DNA from: Candidatus Gastranaerophilales bacterium
Lineage (GTDB): Bacteria > Cyanobacteriota > Vampirovibrionia > Gastranaerophilales > Gastranaerophilaceae
Reading direction: 5' to 3'
Length of the DNA stretch: 44,289 nucleotides
Assembly (NCBI GenBank): GCA_944322545.1
Contig: CALUPF010000018.1
Coordinates: forward strand, 1-44,289
Below, in pieces: positions 7,792 to 17,073 of this stretch. The notes under the pieces are model-generated. The model did not search any database. It was not told where the DNA came from and saw only the letters and a program-made list of their open reading frames with translations. Every line of letters begins with the position of its first letter. The stretch's first letter is position 1. Position numbers and translations under genes: made by a program.

Positions 7792-10700
7792 TTAGTCTCT
7801 TAATTTAACACCCGTTACGCGTGTTATACCCTTTTCTTTTTGTGTAACGCCGATTGTTCTATTAGCTGATTCTATCATAGGTTTACGGTGACTAACTACT
7901 ACAAATTGCGTATTTTCTGCTTGAGTTTTCACCATATCAGCTAATTTCTCAACGTTAATACCATCCAAATTCGCATCAACTTCATCAAAAGCATAAAATG
8001 GAGCCGGCAAATATCTTTGGATAGCAAAAACAAATGCTAATGCTGTCAATGACTTTTCACCACCAGACATAAGATTTAAACGGGTTTTTTCCTTATCTCT
8101 TGGTTGTGCCTCAATTGACATACCACCTGTGAACGGAGATTCTGGATTATCTAAAATTAAAGTTCCTTCTCCTTCAGACAATTTGTGGAAAATTTCTTTA
8201 AAGTTATCATTTATGTTGTTATAAGTATTCATAAATGTATCTTTTTTAAGGTTTTCATAACCTTGCATTCTATCCATTATCTGATTTTTTTCATTAGATA
8301 ATGTTTCTATTTTTGTTTTTAATTCATTTTGTCTTTCAGAAACTTCATCATAAGATTTGATAGCGCGCATATTAACGTCGCCCAGTTCATCCATTCGTTT
8401 TTGAAGTCTTTGAATTTTACCTGTAATTTCCTCTACTGAAATTTCAATTTCTTGAAGTTTTGATAAATCAACTCCATTTTCTTTAAGCTCTTCTTTTACA
8501 TTTTCTAATTGAGGTTCTAATTCTCTTCTTCTTGCTTTAAATGCCTCAATTTGTTCAGCAATCTTTTCTACATTTAAAATCAAAACATTTTTTTGTTTAT
8601 CTAATTCTAAATATTGTTCATTTACTGAATCACGCTCAGTTTGTATTTCAATAAGTTTTTCACCAAGCTCTTTGATTTTTACTTCTAGAACTTCTATTTG
8701 TTTTTGGAAGGCTTCAATATCTGCTTTATATTTAACTTTGTCTTGTTCTAGAATTTCATTATCTTTGTGTAATCTGTCTATTTCTTTATTATGAGTTTCA
8801 ATAACATCTGTTTGGAATGCAATAGTTCTATTGAATCCATCTATATCATTTTTGCAGCCTGCAATTTTTGATTCATATTGTTTGATTTGATTTTCAGTAG
8901 CTTCTGTCAATTTTTTGAGATTAGTAAGCTCTTCAGTTGTTAATTTTCCATCAATTTCTTTTATCTCTTCTTCTAATTTAAGAGCTTTTTCACTAAGTTC
9001 AAAATGTACTTGTTCCATTTTATCTAAATCAGCTTCTAATTTTTTAATTTTAGGTTCTGCTTCATTGATAAATTCTTTTTGCTTAGTAATATTGTTTTCA
9101 TTTTCTTCAGAGTTTTTCATCAAATTAGCAAGCTCGATTTTAGCCTGATTATGAGCAGTCATAGTATTTGAATATGAAATTCTGACTTTATCTAATTTTT
9201 CTTCTAATTCAGCTTTTTTTCTTTCTAAATCCGCGTATGTTTTCTCAAAGCCTTTGAGTCTTTCTTTAAATTTAGCTAACTCGTCATCTTGAGATTGGCT
9301 AAATTTCAAACCAGAACGTTTTTGTGAACCACCTGAAATAGAACCTGATTTTTCAAAAAGTTCACCAGTTAGTGTAACCATTCTGTATTGACCAATTAAT
9401 TTTCTTGCTGCATTGTAATCTTCAACGACAAGAGTTTCTCCTAGCGCATGGAAAAATACATTTAAATATTCATCATCGAAATCGATTAAATTAATAGCAA
9501 AATCCAAAACACCTTTGTCTTTAGGCAGTTTTAAAGAAGTTGGAGCCTTTTTGATTTTGTTCATTGGCAAAAACGTAGCACGACCAGCATTTGCGCTTTT
9601 CAAAACCTCAATAGCAATTTTAGCCACTTCATCGTCATCGACAACGATATTTGCCATTCTGCCACCCATTGCTACTTCTAGTGCAGTTGAATACTCCTTA
9701 TCAACCTGACCTAATTGAGCAAGAGTTGCATGCACACCACTGATTTTGGCATTCAAAACTGTATCTACTGCTCTTCCAAAATCCATAGCATCAAAAGCTT
9801 GCTTTTGAGCTTCCATTTGAGAAATTTTTCTATAAGCAGTCTGCACATTATATTGAACATCATTCAATTCATTTTTGGTCTTATCTAACTCATACAATGT
9901 ATTTTGTTGAATGATTTTAAAATCTTCTAGTTCTTTCGCTAACTCTTCAACTTGGACTTCAACTCTGTCTTTATTGCCTGCAAAATTCTGTTTGAAGTTT
10001 TCAAGTTCTTCTATTTTTGTTTTAGCTTCTTCAACAGATTTTAAAAGAGAAGCTAACTCAACTTCCATAGGAGTTTTTTCTCGAATCAAATTATTTTCTT
10101 CATCTTTGTTAGCTTCGAGTTCTTTTCTTAATTCATTTCTTTTTGCTATAAATTTATCTGCAGATTCATTAAGACCTGAATACTCTTGAAGCATTTGAAG
10201 AAGTTTTGCTTTTTCTGCTTCTAATTGAGTTTCTACTTCTTTTATTTCATTTTCTTTTTCGACAATTTGTAATCTATTTTTTTCATTTTTTTGATTGAGG
10301 TTTTCAATACCATTTTTAGCATTTTCAACAGTTCTTAAATTGTTTTGAATAGTTTTATCAGCAAAATTTATAGCAGCTTCTTGTCTGTCAACTTTACCTT
10401 TTATTTCTTCTACTTGTTTTTTAACCTCAATTTGTTCAGCTTCACCTTTTGCTTTCACAAGATCAGATAATTCATCTAATTTTGTTTTTACCTTTAGAAT
10501 TTCTTCATCAAGTTTTTTGATTTTAATTTCTTCTTCTTTTTTCTTTTTGTTAGCATCTAAAATGCTTTCATGAGCACGTTCAAGACCTTTTTTAATTTCA
10601 AAGTATTTTACTGTTGTAATTTTACTTTCCAATTCTGTTTTTTCATCACGAAGTTTCTGGAATTTTAAAGCAACTTCTCTTTCTGCTTTTAATTGTTCCA

Positions 10701-11289
10701 ATCTAGTTTCAACTTCAGAAAGGATTAAAAGTGAATTTTGTACACGTGCTTCTACTGTACCTAACTCATTTTGCGCTTGTTCTATACGTCTGTCAAAATC
10801 AGCAACACCAGCAATTTCATCTATTATTTTTCTTCTTTCAACATCGGAACAATTAGTAATAGACATTACGTCATTTTGCATTATGACATTATAACTATTA
10901 GGTGTAATATTGTATTTTTCAAGAATTGTGTGAACATCTGTCAAAGTAACGATTTTGTCGTTCAAATAGTAAATACTATTATAGCCTTGTGAAGACTTTT
11001 TAATTTTTCTTGCTACAGAAAACTCTTTTTCTTCACCACCTTCAGGAGCAAAAGTTACTTTTACAATTGCTTCATTTCTTCTTGTATGCGTTGAGATTAG
11101 CTGGGATATTTTTTCGGCTCTTAAAGTTCTTGACGTAGAAAGACCTAAAGCAAACAAAACACTATCAATAATGTTACTTTTACCAGATCCATTCGGCCCT
11201 GATATAGTTGTAAAACCTTTTAAAAACGGTATAGTTATTTTGTTTGCAAAAGATTTGAAGTTATCAATTTCTACTTCTTTAATGTACAT
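7792..11289 (-). CDS. smc: Chromosome segregation ATPase SMC
   Basis: The 1165-residue length is typical for bacterial SMC. The N-terminal head has Walker A GPNGSGKS (31-38). Two long Lys/Glu-rich coiled coils flank a hinge near residues 500-660 (KISGVHATLAQLGQV..., GGRMANIVVDD, KSGSISGGS). The C-terminal head has the ABC signature LMSGGEKSL and Walker B with D-loop YAFDEVDANLD. It forms the condensin ring with ScpA. No strong ribosome binding site precedes the ATG at 11289. Upstream it is cut off from accC by a terminator, so the smc-scpA unit starts in the 134-base gap. Confidence 0.97.
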   Translation of the reverse strand: MYIKEVEIDNFKSFANKITIPFLKGFTTISGPNGSGKSNIIDSVLFALGLSTSRTLRAEKISQLISTHTRRNEAIVKVTFAPEGGEEKEFSVARKIKKSSQGYNSIYYLNDKIVTLTDVHTILEKYNITPNSYNVIMQNDVMSITNCSDVERRKIIDEIAGVADFDRRIEQAQNELGTVEARVQNSLLILSEVETRLEQLKAEREVALKFQKLRDEKTELESKITTVKYFEIKKGLERAHESILDANKKKKEEEIKIKKLDEEILKVKTKLDELSDLVKAKGEAEQIEVKKQVEEIKGKVDRQEAAINFADKTIQNNLRTVENAKNGIENLNQKNEKNRLQIVEKENEIKEVETQLEAEKAKLLQMLQEYSGLNESADKFIAKRNELRKELEANKDEENNLIREKTPMEVELASLLKSVEEAKTKIEELENFKQNFAGNKDRVEVQVEELAKELEDFKIIQQNTLYELDKTKNELNDVQYNVQTAYRKISQMEAQKQAFDAMDFGRAVDTVLNAKISGVHATLAQLGQVDKEYSTALEVAMGGRMANIVVDDDEVAKIAIEVLKSANAGRATFLPMNKIKKAPTSLKLPKDKGVLDFAINLIDFDDEYLNVFFHALGETLVVEDYNAARKLIGQYRMVTLTGELFEKSGSISGGSQKRSGLKFSQSQDDELAKFKERLKGFEKTYADLERKKAELEEKLDKVRISYSNTMTAHNQAKIELANLMKNSEENENNITKQKEFINEAEPKIKKLEADLDKMEQVHFELSEKALKLEEEIKEIDGKLTTEELTNLKKLTEATENQIKQYESKIAGCKNDIDGFNRTIAFQTDVIETHNKEIDRLHKDNEILEQDKVKYKADIEAFQKQIEVLEVKIKELGEKLIEIQTERDSVNEQYLELDKQKNVLILNVEKIAEQIEAFKARRRELEPQLENVKEELKENGVDLSKLQEIEISVEEITGKIQRLQKRMDELGDVNMRAIKSYDEVSERQNELKTKIETLSNEKNQIMDRMQGYENLKKDTFMNTYNNINDNFKEIFHKLSEGEGTLILDNPESPFTGGMSIEAQPRDKEKTRLNLMSGGEKSLTALAFVFAIQRYLPAPFYAFDEVDANLDGINVEKLADMVKTQAENTQFVVVSHRKPMIESANRTIGVTQKEKGITRVTGVKLRD

Positions 11290-11378
11290 TAAACTAATCT
11301 AATCCCAAGTTCTAGACATATGTATCCTTTATTTTCTTATAAAGTTGAAAGATAGTCAAAAAGGTTACATTTTTATAC

Positions 11379-11402
11379 AAAAAAGCCGTCTTAAAAGGCG
11401 GC
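11379..11402 (-). terminator. Intrinsic terminator after accC
   Basis: The arms GCCGTCTT (11385-11392) and AAGGCGGC (11395-11402) pair over eight positions with one wobble. On the minus strand the stem is followed by six T. It lies about 20 bases past the accC stop. Confidence 0.88.
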
Positions 11403-11423
11403 CTTTGTTTTATTTATTAAAAT

Positions 11424-12776
11424 TTATTCATCTTTTTTATGTGTCATATGTTCAGGAATAAAGCCTGTATTAAAATTACCTGAAATGAATACATCATTTG
11501 TAAGAATCTTTTTGTGATAAGGAATTGTTGTTTTAATTCCTGTAATAACATATTCATCTAATGCACGAAGCATTCTTTTTCTTGCATCTTCTCTATCTCT
11601 GCCCCATACAATCAACTTTCCAATCATTGAATCGTAATAAGGTGGAATCTTATAGCCTGTATAAGAATGAGAATCAACTCTTACACCAAAACCACCAGGA
11701 GCAATATAGCCTCTGATCTCGCCAGGGCAAGGCATAAAGTCTTTATCTGCATCTTCTGCGTTAATACGACACTCAATAGCGTGACCTCTTAACACAATGT
11801 CATCTTGAGTGAAAGACAATTTTTCACCTGCAGCAACTCTGATTTGTTCTTTTAACAAATCAACGCTTGAAATCATCTCAGAAACGCAGTGTTCAACCTG
11901 AATACGAGTATTCATTTCCATAAAATACCAGCTTCCATCGTGGTCAAGCAAGAATTCTATTGTACCTGCACCTTCATAATTGATAGATTTTGCAGCAGTA
12001 ACTGCAGCAGCACCCATAGCTTTTCTTGTTTCTTCATCAATTGCAGGAGATGGAGCTTCTTCAAGAAGTTTTTGGTGTCTTCTTTGTACTGAACAATCAC
12101 GCTCACCTAAGTGAACAACATTGCCATAACTATCAGCAATGATTTGAACCTCAATGTGACGTGGGTTGATAATATATTTTTCAAGATAAACACCTGCATT
12201 ACCAAAAGCGTTTTGAGCTTCTGTCTGACAAAGTGTAATTGCTTCTTCCAATTCTTCAGGAGAATTTGCAATTCTCATACCTTTACCGCCACCACCAGCT
12301 GTAGCTTTAACAATAACAGGATATTTAGCTTTAGCAGCAAATTCTTTTGCAGCTTCCATATCTTCAACAAGGTCTGTACCAGGAGTAACAGGAACACCGT
12401 TTGCAGTCATTGTTTTTCTTGCTGTAGCTTTATCACCCATTTTTCTCATTGCTTCAGCAGATGGTCCAATGAACTTAATTCCATGGTCAGTACAAATATC
12501 AACGAAATCAGCTCTTTCTGACATAAATCCATAACCAGGGTGGATTGCATCAGCACCGCTTGTTAAAGCAACAGAAATAATCGCAGGAATATTCAAGTAG
12601 CTTTTTGCACTTTGTGCAGGTCCGATACAATAAGCCTCATCAGCTAAACTAACGTGTAATGAATCAGCATCAGCTTGAGAATAAACAGCAACTGTTTTAA
12701 TACCTAACTCTCTACAAGCTCTTATAATTCTGACAGCAATCTCGCCTCTATTAGCGATTAAAACTTTTTTTATCAT
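11424..12776 (-). CDS. accC: Acetyl-CoA carboxylase, biotin carboxylase subunit
   Basis: The 450-residue length is the usual AccC size. The enzyme carboxylates biotin on AccB using ATP and bicarbonate, the first half of malonyl-CoA formation. Visible parts are the N-terminal [24 protein letters not shown], the ATP-grasp glycine loop [34 protein letters not shown] and the catalytic [10 protein letters not shown]. The C-terminal biotin-carboxylase domain ([12 protein letters not shown]...) is complete. It lies downstream of accB but a strong hairpin terminator stands between, so it is either expressed by read-through or has its own promoter in the ~45 bases before the ATG. Confidence 0.97.
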   Translation of the reverse strand: MIKKVLIANRGEIAVRIIRACRELGIKTVAVYSQADADSLHVSLADEAYCIGPAQSAKSYLNIPAIISVALTSGADAIHPGYGFMSERADFVDICTDHGIKFIGPSAEAMRKMGDKATARKTMTANGVPVTPGTDLVEDMEAAKEFAAKAKYPVIVKATAGGGGKGMRIANSPEELEEAITLCQTEAQNAFGNAGVYLEKYIINPRHIEVQIIADSYGNVVHLGERDCSVQRRHQKLLEEAPSPAIDEETRKAMGAAAVTAAKSINYEGAGTIEFLLDHDGSWYFMEMNTRIQVEHCVSEMISSVDLLKEQIRVAAGEKLSFTQDDIVLRGHAIECRINAEDADKDFMPCPGEIRGYIAPGGFGVRVDSHSYTGYKIPPYYDSMIGKLIVWGRDREDARKRMLRALDEYVITGIKTTIPYHKKILTNDVFISGNFNTGFIPEHMTHKKDE

Positions 12777-12820
12777 TTTTTATAAAATCCCTAAAGTCTA
12801 TTTTAATAGTTTAATTCTAT

Positions 12821-12861
12821 AACAAAAACAAACGGAGGGTCAAAATTTAACCCTCCGTTTG
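12821..12861 (-). terminator. Intrinsic terminator between accB and accC
   Basis: The 12-base arms CAAACGGAGGGT (12829-12840) and ACCCTCCGTTTG (12850-12861) are perfectly complementary around a nine-base AT loop. On the minus strand they are followed by TTTTTGTT. It lies about 30 bases past the accB stop. Confidence 0.92.
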
Positions 12862-12891
12862 TAAAATTATTAAAAGTTAAAAGAATATCAA

Positions 12892-13350
12892 TTATTCTAC
12901 ATACATCAAAACTTGACCATATTCAACAGCTTCGCCATCTTTTACACAAATTTGTGTAACTTTACCAGAAACTTCTGATTCGATTTCGTTCATAAGTTTC
13001 ATAGCTTCAATGATGCAAACAACTTGACCTGTAGAAACTGTTGAACCTACTTCAACAAAAGGTTTTGCTCCAGGAGAAGATGCCATATAAAAAGTACCCA
13101 CCATTGGAGATGTAATAGGTTTTCCCTTAGGAGCTTCTTCTTTTTTGTCTTCAACTTCAGCTGAAGCAGCAACTGGAGCAGCAGCAACAGGTGCTTGAAC
13201 AGCTTGAGGTAAAATTGTTTGAGCTTGAATAACTTCTTTTTCTTTTCTGATAACAATAGCTGACTCTTTTTCTTCAAGTGTTAACTCTGTCAATTCACTA
13301 TCAGATACCATTTTTACCAGTTTTTCAATGTATTCTAAATCAAAATTCAT
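12892..13350 (-). CDS. accB: Acetyl-CoA carboxylase, biotin carboxyl carrier protein
   Basis: The 152-residue protein has the three usual BCCP parts. These are an N-terminal helix-rich region (about 1-40), an Ala/Pro/Val-rich flexible linker (about 45-75), and a C-terminal biotinyl domain starting near KPITSPMVGTFY. The biotin-accepting Lys is in EAMKLMNEI. It carries carboxybiotin between AccC and the carboxyltransferase. It is 45 bases downstream of efp, the order also found in cyanobacteria, which suggests an efp-accB unit ending at the hairpin at 12821-12861. Confidence 0.96.
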   Translation of the reverse strand: MNFDLEYIEKLVKMVSDSELTELTLEEKESAIVIRKEKEVIQAQTILPQAVQAPVAAAPVAASAEVEDKKEEAPKGKPITSPMVGTFYMASSPGAKPFVEVGSTVSTGQVVCIIEAMKLMNEIESEVSGKVTQICVKDGEAVEYGQVLMYVE

Positions 13351-13395
13351 TGTTTTATCCTTTACTAATAGCTAGAAATAAGATTAAAAAGAACC

Positions 13396-13953
13396 TTATA
13401 CTCTATCTAAATATTCATTTGTTCTAGTATCTACTCTGATTTTATCTCCATTAGAAATAAAGAATGGCACATTCACAACAGCACCTGTTTCTAATTTAGC
13501 TGGTTTTGTACCGCCTTGAGCAGTATTACCTTTCTCAGCTGGAGGAGTATCAACAACTTCTAATTCAACGTGGTTTGGCATATCAAGACCAATAATTTTA
13601 CCATCGTGAAGAAGAATGTTTACATTCATATTTTCTTTTAAGTATTTAACGCCATCACCTAGATGATCATCTGTAACAGCTAATTGTTCATAAGATTCAG
13701 TATCCATCATTATGTAATCTGAACCTTCTTTGTATAAGTATTGCATTTCACGTTTGTCTAAAGTAGCTTTAGCAACTTTTTCACCAGCTCTAAATGTTTT
13801 TTCAACAACGTTTCCTGTTTCAACGTTTTTAAGCTTAGTTCTAACAAAAGCTGCGCCTTTACCTGGTTTTACGTGTAAAAATTCAACAACAGACCAAAGT
13901 CCATTATCCAATTCTAGTGTTAATCCTGTTTTTAAATCATTTACTGAAATCAT
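13396..13953 (-). CDS. efp: Elongation factor P
   Basis: The 185-residue length and three-domain sequence are those of EF-P, which rescues ribosomes stalled on proline runs. The tip loop reads VKPGKGAAFVRTKL; K32 is in the place of the residue modified in other bacteria (Lys34 in E. coli). The C-terminal domain III ends with GAVVNVPFFISNGDKIRVDTRTNEYLDRV. GAGGA precedes the ATG. No modification enzyme (epmA/epmB, earP, ymfI) is in the window, so the modification state is unknown. It is divergent from folK. Confidence 0.97.
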   Translation of the reverse strand: MISVNDLKTGLTLELDNGLWSVVEFLHVKPGKGAAFVRTKLKNVETGNVVEKTFRAGEKVAKATLDKREMQYLYKEGSDYIMMDTESYEQLAVTDDHLGDGVKYLKENMNVNILLHDGKIIGLDMPNHVELEVVDTPPAEKGNTAQGGTKPAKLETGAVVNVPFFISNGDKIRVDTRTNEYLDRV

Positions 13954-14070
13954 TAGATATTCCTCAATTATTCTGATGTGTTAAATCTTAACATAAAAAT
14001 TAAAACTTGAAAATTTTAATCTTAATTATAATTAACAAAATTCATATAAATTTTAAAATTAAGCTAAAAT

Positions 14071-14589
14071 ATGATTATGGCTATAGCATATTTGTGTTTA
14101 GGATCTAATTTAGGTAACAGGGCTGATTTAATAGAAAAAGCTGTCAGTCTTTTAGGTTTGTGCGAAAACATAAAGATAATAAGAACCTCTGCATTGTATG
14201 AAACGGAGCCTTGGGGTGTAAAAAATCAAAATTGGTTTTTAAATTTGGCTGTTGAAATAAAAACAACATTAAGCCCTGAACAACTGCTTTTTAAGTGCAA
14301 TGAAATAGAAAAAAGATTAGGCCGAAACAGAGAATTAGAAAAACGCTGGGGTCAAAGAACACTAGATATAGATATCATTTTTTATGATCAAAAGATAATA
14401 AGATCTAATAATTTAATAGTACCCCATGAGCGTATGCATCAAAGAGCTTTTGTGTTAGTGCCTCTTTTAGAATTAATACCTGATTTTGTTCATCCTATAA
14501 TGAATAAAACAATTTCTGATTTATACGAAGATCTAGAAGATGTTGAAGAAATATTTTTATATGGAACACGAATAAATGAACAAAACTAA
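14071..14589 (+). CDS. folK: 2-amino-4-hydroxy-6-hydroxymethyldihydropteridine pyrophosphokinase (HPPK)
   Basis: The 172-residue protein transfers pyrophosphate from ATP to 6-hydroxymethyl-dihydropterin in folate synthesis. Diagnostic parts are the N-terminal AYLCLGSNLGNR, SALYETEPWG with NWFLNLAVEI, the EKRLGRNRELEKRWGQRTLDIDIIFY signature with the catalytic Asp pair, and VPHERMHQRAFVLVPLLEL. ATG codons occur at 14071 and 14077; neither has a clear Shine-Dalgarno, so the start may be two codons later. It overlaps the next gene by 14 bases, indicating coupling. Neither folB nor folP lies beside it. Confidence 0.95.
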   Translation: MIMAIAYLCLGSNLGNRADLIEKAVSLLGLCENIKIIRTSALYETEPWGVKNQNWFLNLAVEIKTTLSPEQLLFKCNEIEKRLGRNRELEKRWGQRTLDIDIIFYDQKIIRSNNLIVPHERMHQRAFVLVPLLELIPDFVHPIMNKTISDLYEDLEDVEEIFLYGTRINEQN

Positions 14590-15781
14590 AATAGCTATAA
14601 TTGGTGGAGGACCAGCTGGTGTAATGTGTGCAATCAAAGCCAGCGAAAATCCTGAAAATGAAATTTATCTTTTTGACAAAGGAATAATCCTTCATACATT
14701 AATACCAACAGGTGGAGGTAGATGCAATTTAGCTTATTCAGAATTTAATTTTAAAGAACTTGCAAAATATTATCCTAGAGGAGAAAAATTCTTATATTCA
14801 ATATTTTCTAGGTTTTCTACAAAAGAAACACTGGATTTTTTTGAAGATATAGGAATAACAACTTACACTCAAGATGATAACAGAATTTTCCCAACAACAA
14901 ATTCTTCAAAAAGTGTGAAAGAAGCTTTAATGAAAAAGCTTTATAAAAACAACATAAAAAAATGTTTTGAACAAATTATTAACATAACAAAAACTAAAGA
15001 AAAATTTGTTTTAGAAACAGTAAAAAACTCTTACTTTTTTGACAAGGTTGTAATTGCAACAGGTGGTAAAGGCTCAGGTCAAAAATTAGCACAACAACTA
15101 GGACACAATATAAAAGAATTGAAACCTGCATTATGTTCTTTAATTACAAAAGAAAAATATTTTTCTAATTTATCAGGATTGAGTTTAAAAAATATAAAAG
15201 CTGATGTCTCATTTGATAATAAAAAAACAAAAAAATTAAATGGAGATTTCCTTTTCACTCACAAAGGTATATCAGGACCTATTGTTTATAAAATATCATC
15301 ATATTGTGCTTACTTAGATTTTAGTGAAACAAAACCTCTTGAAATTAACTTGAATCTAGTAAATAAAAGCTTTGAGCACTTTGATGAAGAGTTTTTAAAT
15401 GAATTAAAACAAAATCCACAAAAAGAATCTTTAACTGTTCTATCAGAATATATTCCTAAAAATCTAGCAAGTATATTGTTTGAAAAAGAAAAAATAGACC
15501 CTAAAACAAAAAGTGGCCAATTAAAAAGGACAGATAGAGAAAAAATATCTAAACTCATAACTAGCTTAAAACTACACGCAACGAAAACTGTTAATGGTGA
15601 AGAAATTGTAATGGCTGGTGGAGTTGATTTAAATGAAATCGACTCAAAAACAATGGAATCAAAAGTTGTGAAAAGTCTCTACTTTTGTGGAGAAGTTCTA
15701 GATATAGATGGCTTAACTGGCGGATTTAACTTACAAAACTGTTGGTCAACAGGTTATATAGCAGGAATTTCATTATTGTAA
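14576..15781 (+). CDS. HI0933/YhiN-family NAD(P)/FAD-dependent oxidoreductase
   Basis: The 401-residue flavoprotein has an N-terminal dinucleotide fold KIAIIGGGPAGVMCA, the family motif TGGGRCNLAYSE, VVIATGGKGSG, FTHKGISGPIVYKIS and the C-terminal FAD block YFCGEVLDIDGLTGGFNLQNCWSTGYIAG. This is the HI0933-like family, which includes BaiN-type flavoproteins described as reductases acting on bile-acid intermediates in gut Clostridia; nothing here proves that substrate. It overlaps folK by 14 bases and shares its transcript. The hairpin just downstream may end it. Family assignment firm, reaction unknown. Confidence 0.9.
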   Translation: MNKTKIAIIGGGPAGVMCAIKASENPENEIYLFDKGIILHTLIPTGGGRCNLAYSEFNFKELAKYYPRGEKFLYSIFSRFSTKETLDFFEDIGITTYTQDDNRIFPTTNSSKSVKEALMKKLYKNNIKKCFEQIINITKTKEKFVLETVKNSYFFDKVVIATGGKGSGQKLAQQLGHNIKELKPALCSLITKEKYFSNLSGLSLKNIKADVSFDNKKTKKLNGDFLFTHKGISGPIVYKISSYCAYLDFSETKPLEINLNLVNKSFEHFDEEFLNELKQNPQKESLTVLSEYIPKNLASILFEKEKIDPKTKSGQLKRTDREKISKLITSLKLHATKTVNGEEIVMAGGVDLNEIDSKTMESKVVKSLYFCGEVLDIDGLTGGFNLQNCWSTGYIAGISLL

Positions 15782-15810
15782 AAAAATTAAGAGCCCGCAT
15801 AAGCGGGCTC
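15781..15810 (-). terminator. Intrinsic terminator after flagellin
   Basis: GAGCCCGC and GCGGGCTC (15791-15810) form a perfect eight-pair GC-rich stem with a four-base loop. On the minus strand it is followed by TTAATTTTTT. It lies 31 bases past the flagellin stop. It is 9 bases past the flavoprotein stop on the plus strand, where no T-run follows, so it may act in both directions but better for flagellin. Confidence 0.88.
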
Positions 15811-15841
15811 AGAAAGAAGTATTGTAAAGAATAAATATTTA

Positions 15842-16759
15842 TTAACCTTGTACCAATTGAATTGCAATTTGTGGCAATGCATTTGCTTGGATTAACAAGG
15901 CAGATGATGTTTGTTGAAGAATTTGTGCTTTTGTATAATTTGCAGATTCTTCAGCTATATCAGCATCCATAATTGTAGATTTTGCTGCAGTATTGTTTTC
16001 AATTGTTGTAACAATAGATGTTTCTGCTGATTCTAATCTGTTCATAACAGCACCGATTGTAGCTTTGTTAGTTGAAATCGTATCAATAGCGTTATCTACA
16101 ACAGTAATATATCTGGCAGCTGCTGAAGCAAAAGCGAATGCTGCTTCTACGTTATCTCTTAAACTTGCATCAGTAATTGCTGTTGTACCAGGATCTGCTG
16201 TTGGATCATCACCATTAGTACCTAAAGTTGTTGAATCTATTCTATCGAACATTGCTGCATCAATAGTAATAGAGTTTGTAGCAGCTTCAGAATTTGCACC
16301 AACTTGAAGTCTTAGACCCTCAGTAGCTAGTTTACTTTGTCCATCTAAAAGTGTTAAACCATTAAAGTTTGATGCACCTGAAATACGGTCAATTTCATCT
16401 AAACGAGCTGTAACTTCATCTTGCATTGCTTTCATAGCACTGTCATCGTAAATACTGTTTGCTGCTTGAGTTGCTAAGTCTCTGATACGGTTTAAGTTAT
16501 CCAAGATAACATCTAAGTCACCTTCTAGAGTTTGTAGTACGTTATTCCCTGTCGCTATGTTGTTTTTAGCAACCTGTGAACCCCTAATTTGTGTATTTAA
16601 ACCTGTTGCTACATATAAACCAGCCGCATCGTCTGCTGCTCTGTTTACTTTGTAACCTGTTGACATTCTTTCTAAAGCAGAATTCAAAGAGTTTGTAGCA
16701 TTTGTCAAGTTTTTTTGCGTTTTTAACGCAGTCATGTTTGTGTTTACAATAATAGCCAT
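15842..16759 (-). CDS. fliC: Flagellin
   Basis: The 305-residue protein has the conserved flagellin ends. The N-terminal D0/D1 region reads IIVNTNMTALKTQKNLTNATNSLNSALERMSTGYKVNRAADDAAGL. The C-terminal D1/D0 region includes IGAVMNRLESAETSIVTTIENNTAAKSTIMDADIAEESANYTKAQILQQTSSALLIQANA. The surface-exposed variable part (about residues 150-215) is short, with an Asp/Thr/Gly-rich stretch. The ATG has a strong AAAGGAG eight bases upstream. It stands alone against the surrounding plus-strand genes, with a terminator after it and a long upstream region. No export chaperone or cap gene is next to it. Confidence 0.96.
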   Translation of the reverse strand: MAIIVNTNMTALKTQKNLTNATNSLNSALERMSTGYKVNRAADDAAGLYVATGLNTQIRGSQVAKNNIATGNNVLQTLEGDLDVILDNLNRIRDLATQAANSIYDDSAMKAMQDEVTARLDEIDRISGASNFNGLTLLDGQSKLATEGLRLQVGANSEAATNSITIDAAMFDRIDSTTLGTNGDDPTADPGTTAITDASLRDNVEAAFAFASAAARYITVVDNAIDTISTNKATIGAVMNRLESAETSIVTTIENNTAAKSTIMDADIAEESANYTKAQILQQTSSALLIQANALPQIAIQLVQG

Positions 16760-17073
16760 AGTGATAGCTCCTTTCTGAGAGTTTTTTGTTTACTTCCTTG
16801 TATACTCTTCACAATTTTTAGGAATACTGAATAGCCTTGGTATAAAAGCAACACAAAGCTACACAATATCCAAAAGTATTGTTTTTAGTATTTTTGAGGG
16901 GATGGCTTATCCTTTACACATACATACTACGGTGTTTTTAACGATTTCCGTATAAACAAAAAGTTAGAAATTTACAAAACTAAAGTATAATATTTAAGTT
17001 TTTTTATTTTGACATGCCTAATTTCTTTTATTTTGTTTTGATATAAAATATATTTGAGAAATAAAAATAGGTT
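16760..17073. other. 314-base intergenic region, flagellin leader side
   Basis: This divergent gap holds the flagellin ribosome binding site (AAAGGAG on the minus strand near 16768) and presumably promoters for both flanking genes. Small inverted repeats are visible: CAATA/TATTG at about 16864-16881 and TACGG/CCGTA at about 16928-16952. I could not find a convincing sigma-28 (TAAA-N15-GCCGATAA) or sigma-54 site on the flagellin strand. No RNA gene or ORF with support was seen. Confidence 0.4.

Noticed and set aside
12111..12521. 136-residue plus-strand reading frame inside accC
   Set aside because: It is antisense to a fully conserved biotin carboxylase, is Cys/Phe/Asn-rich and looks like no protein.
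13047..13277. 76-residue minus-strand frame of Lys/Leu repeats
   Set aside because: It is an out-of-frame reading of the accB linker and has no independent support.
14576..15781. Bile-acid reductase (BaiN) function
   Set aside because: The family is broad and conserved in bacteria without bile-acid metabolism; no bai genes are nearby.
16760..17073. tRNA or small RNA gene in the flagellin upstream gap
   Set aside because: No cloverleaf, no TTCGA T-loop and no strong GC stem was found.
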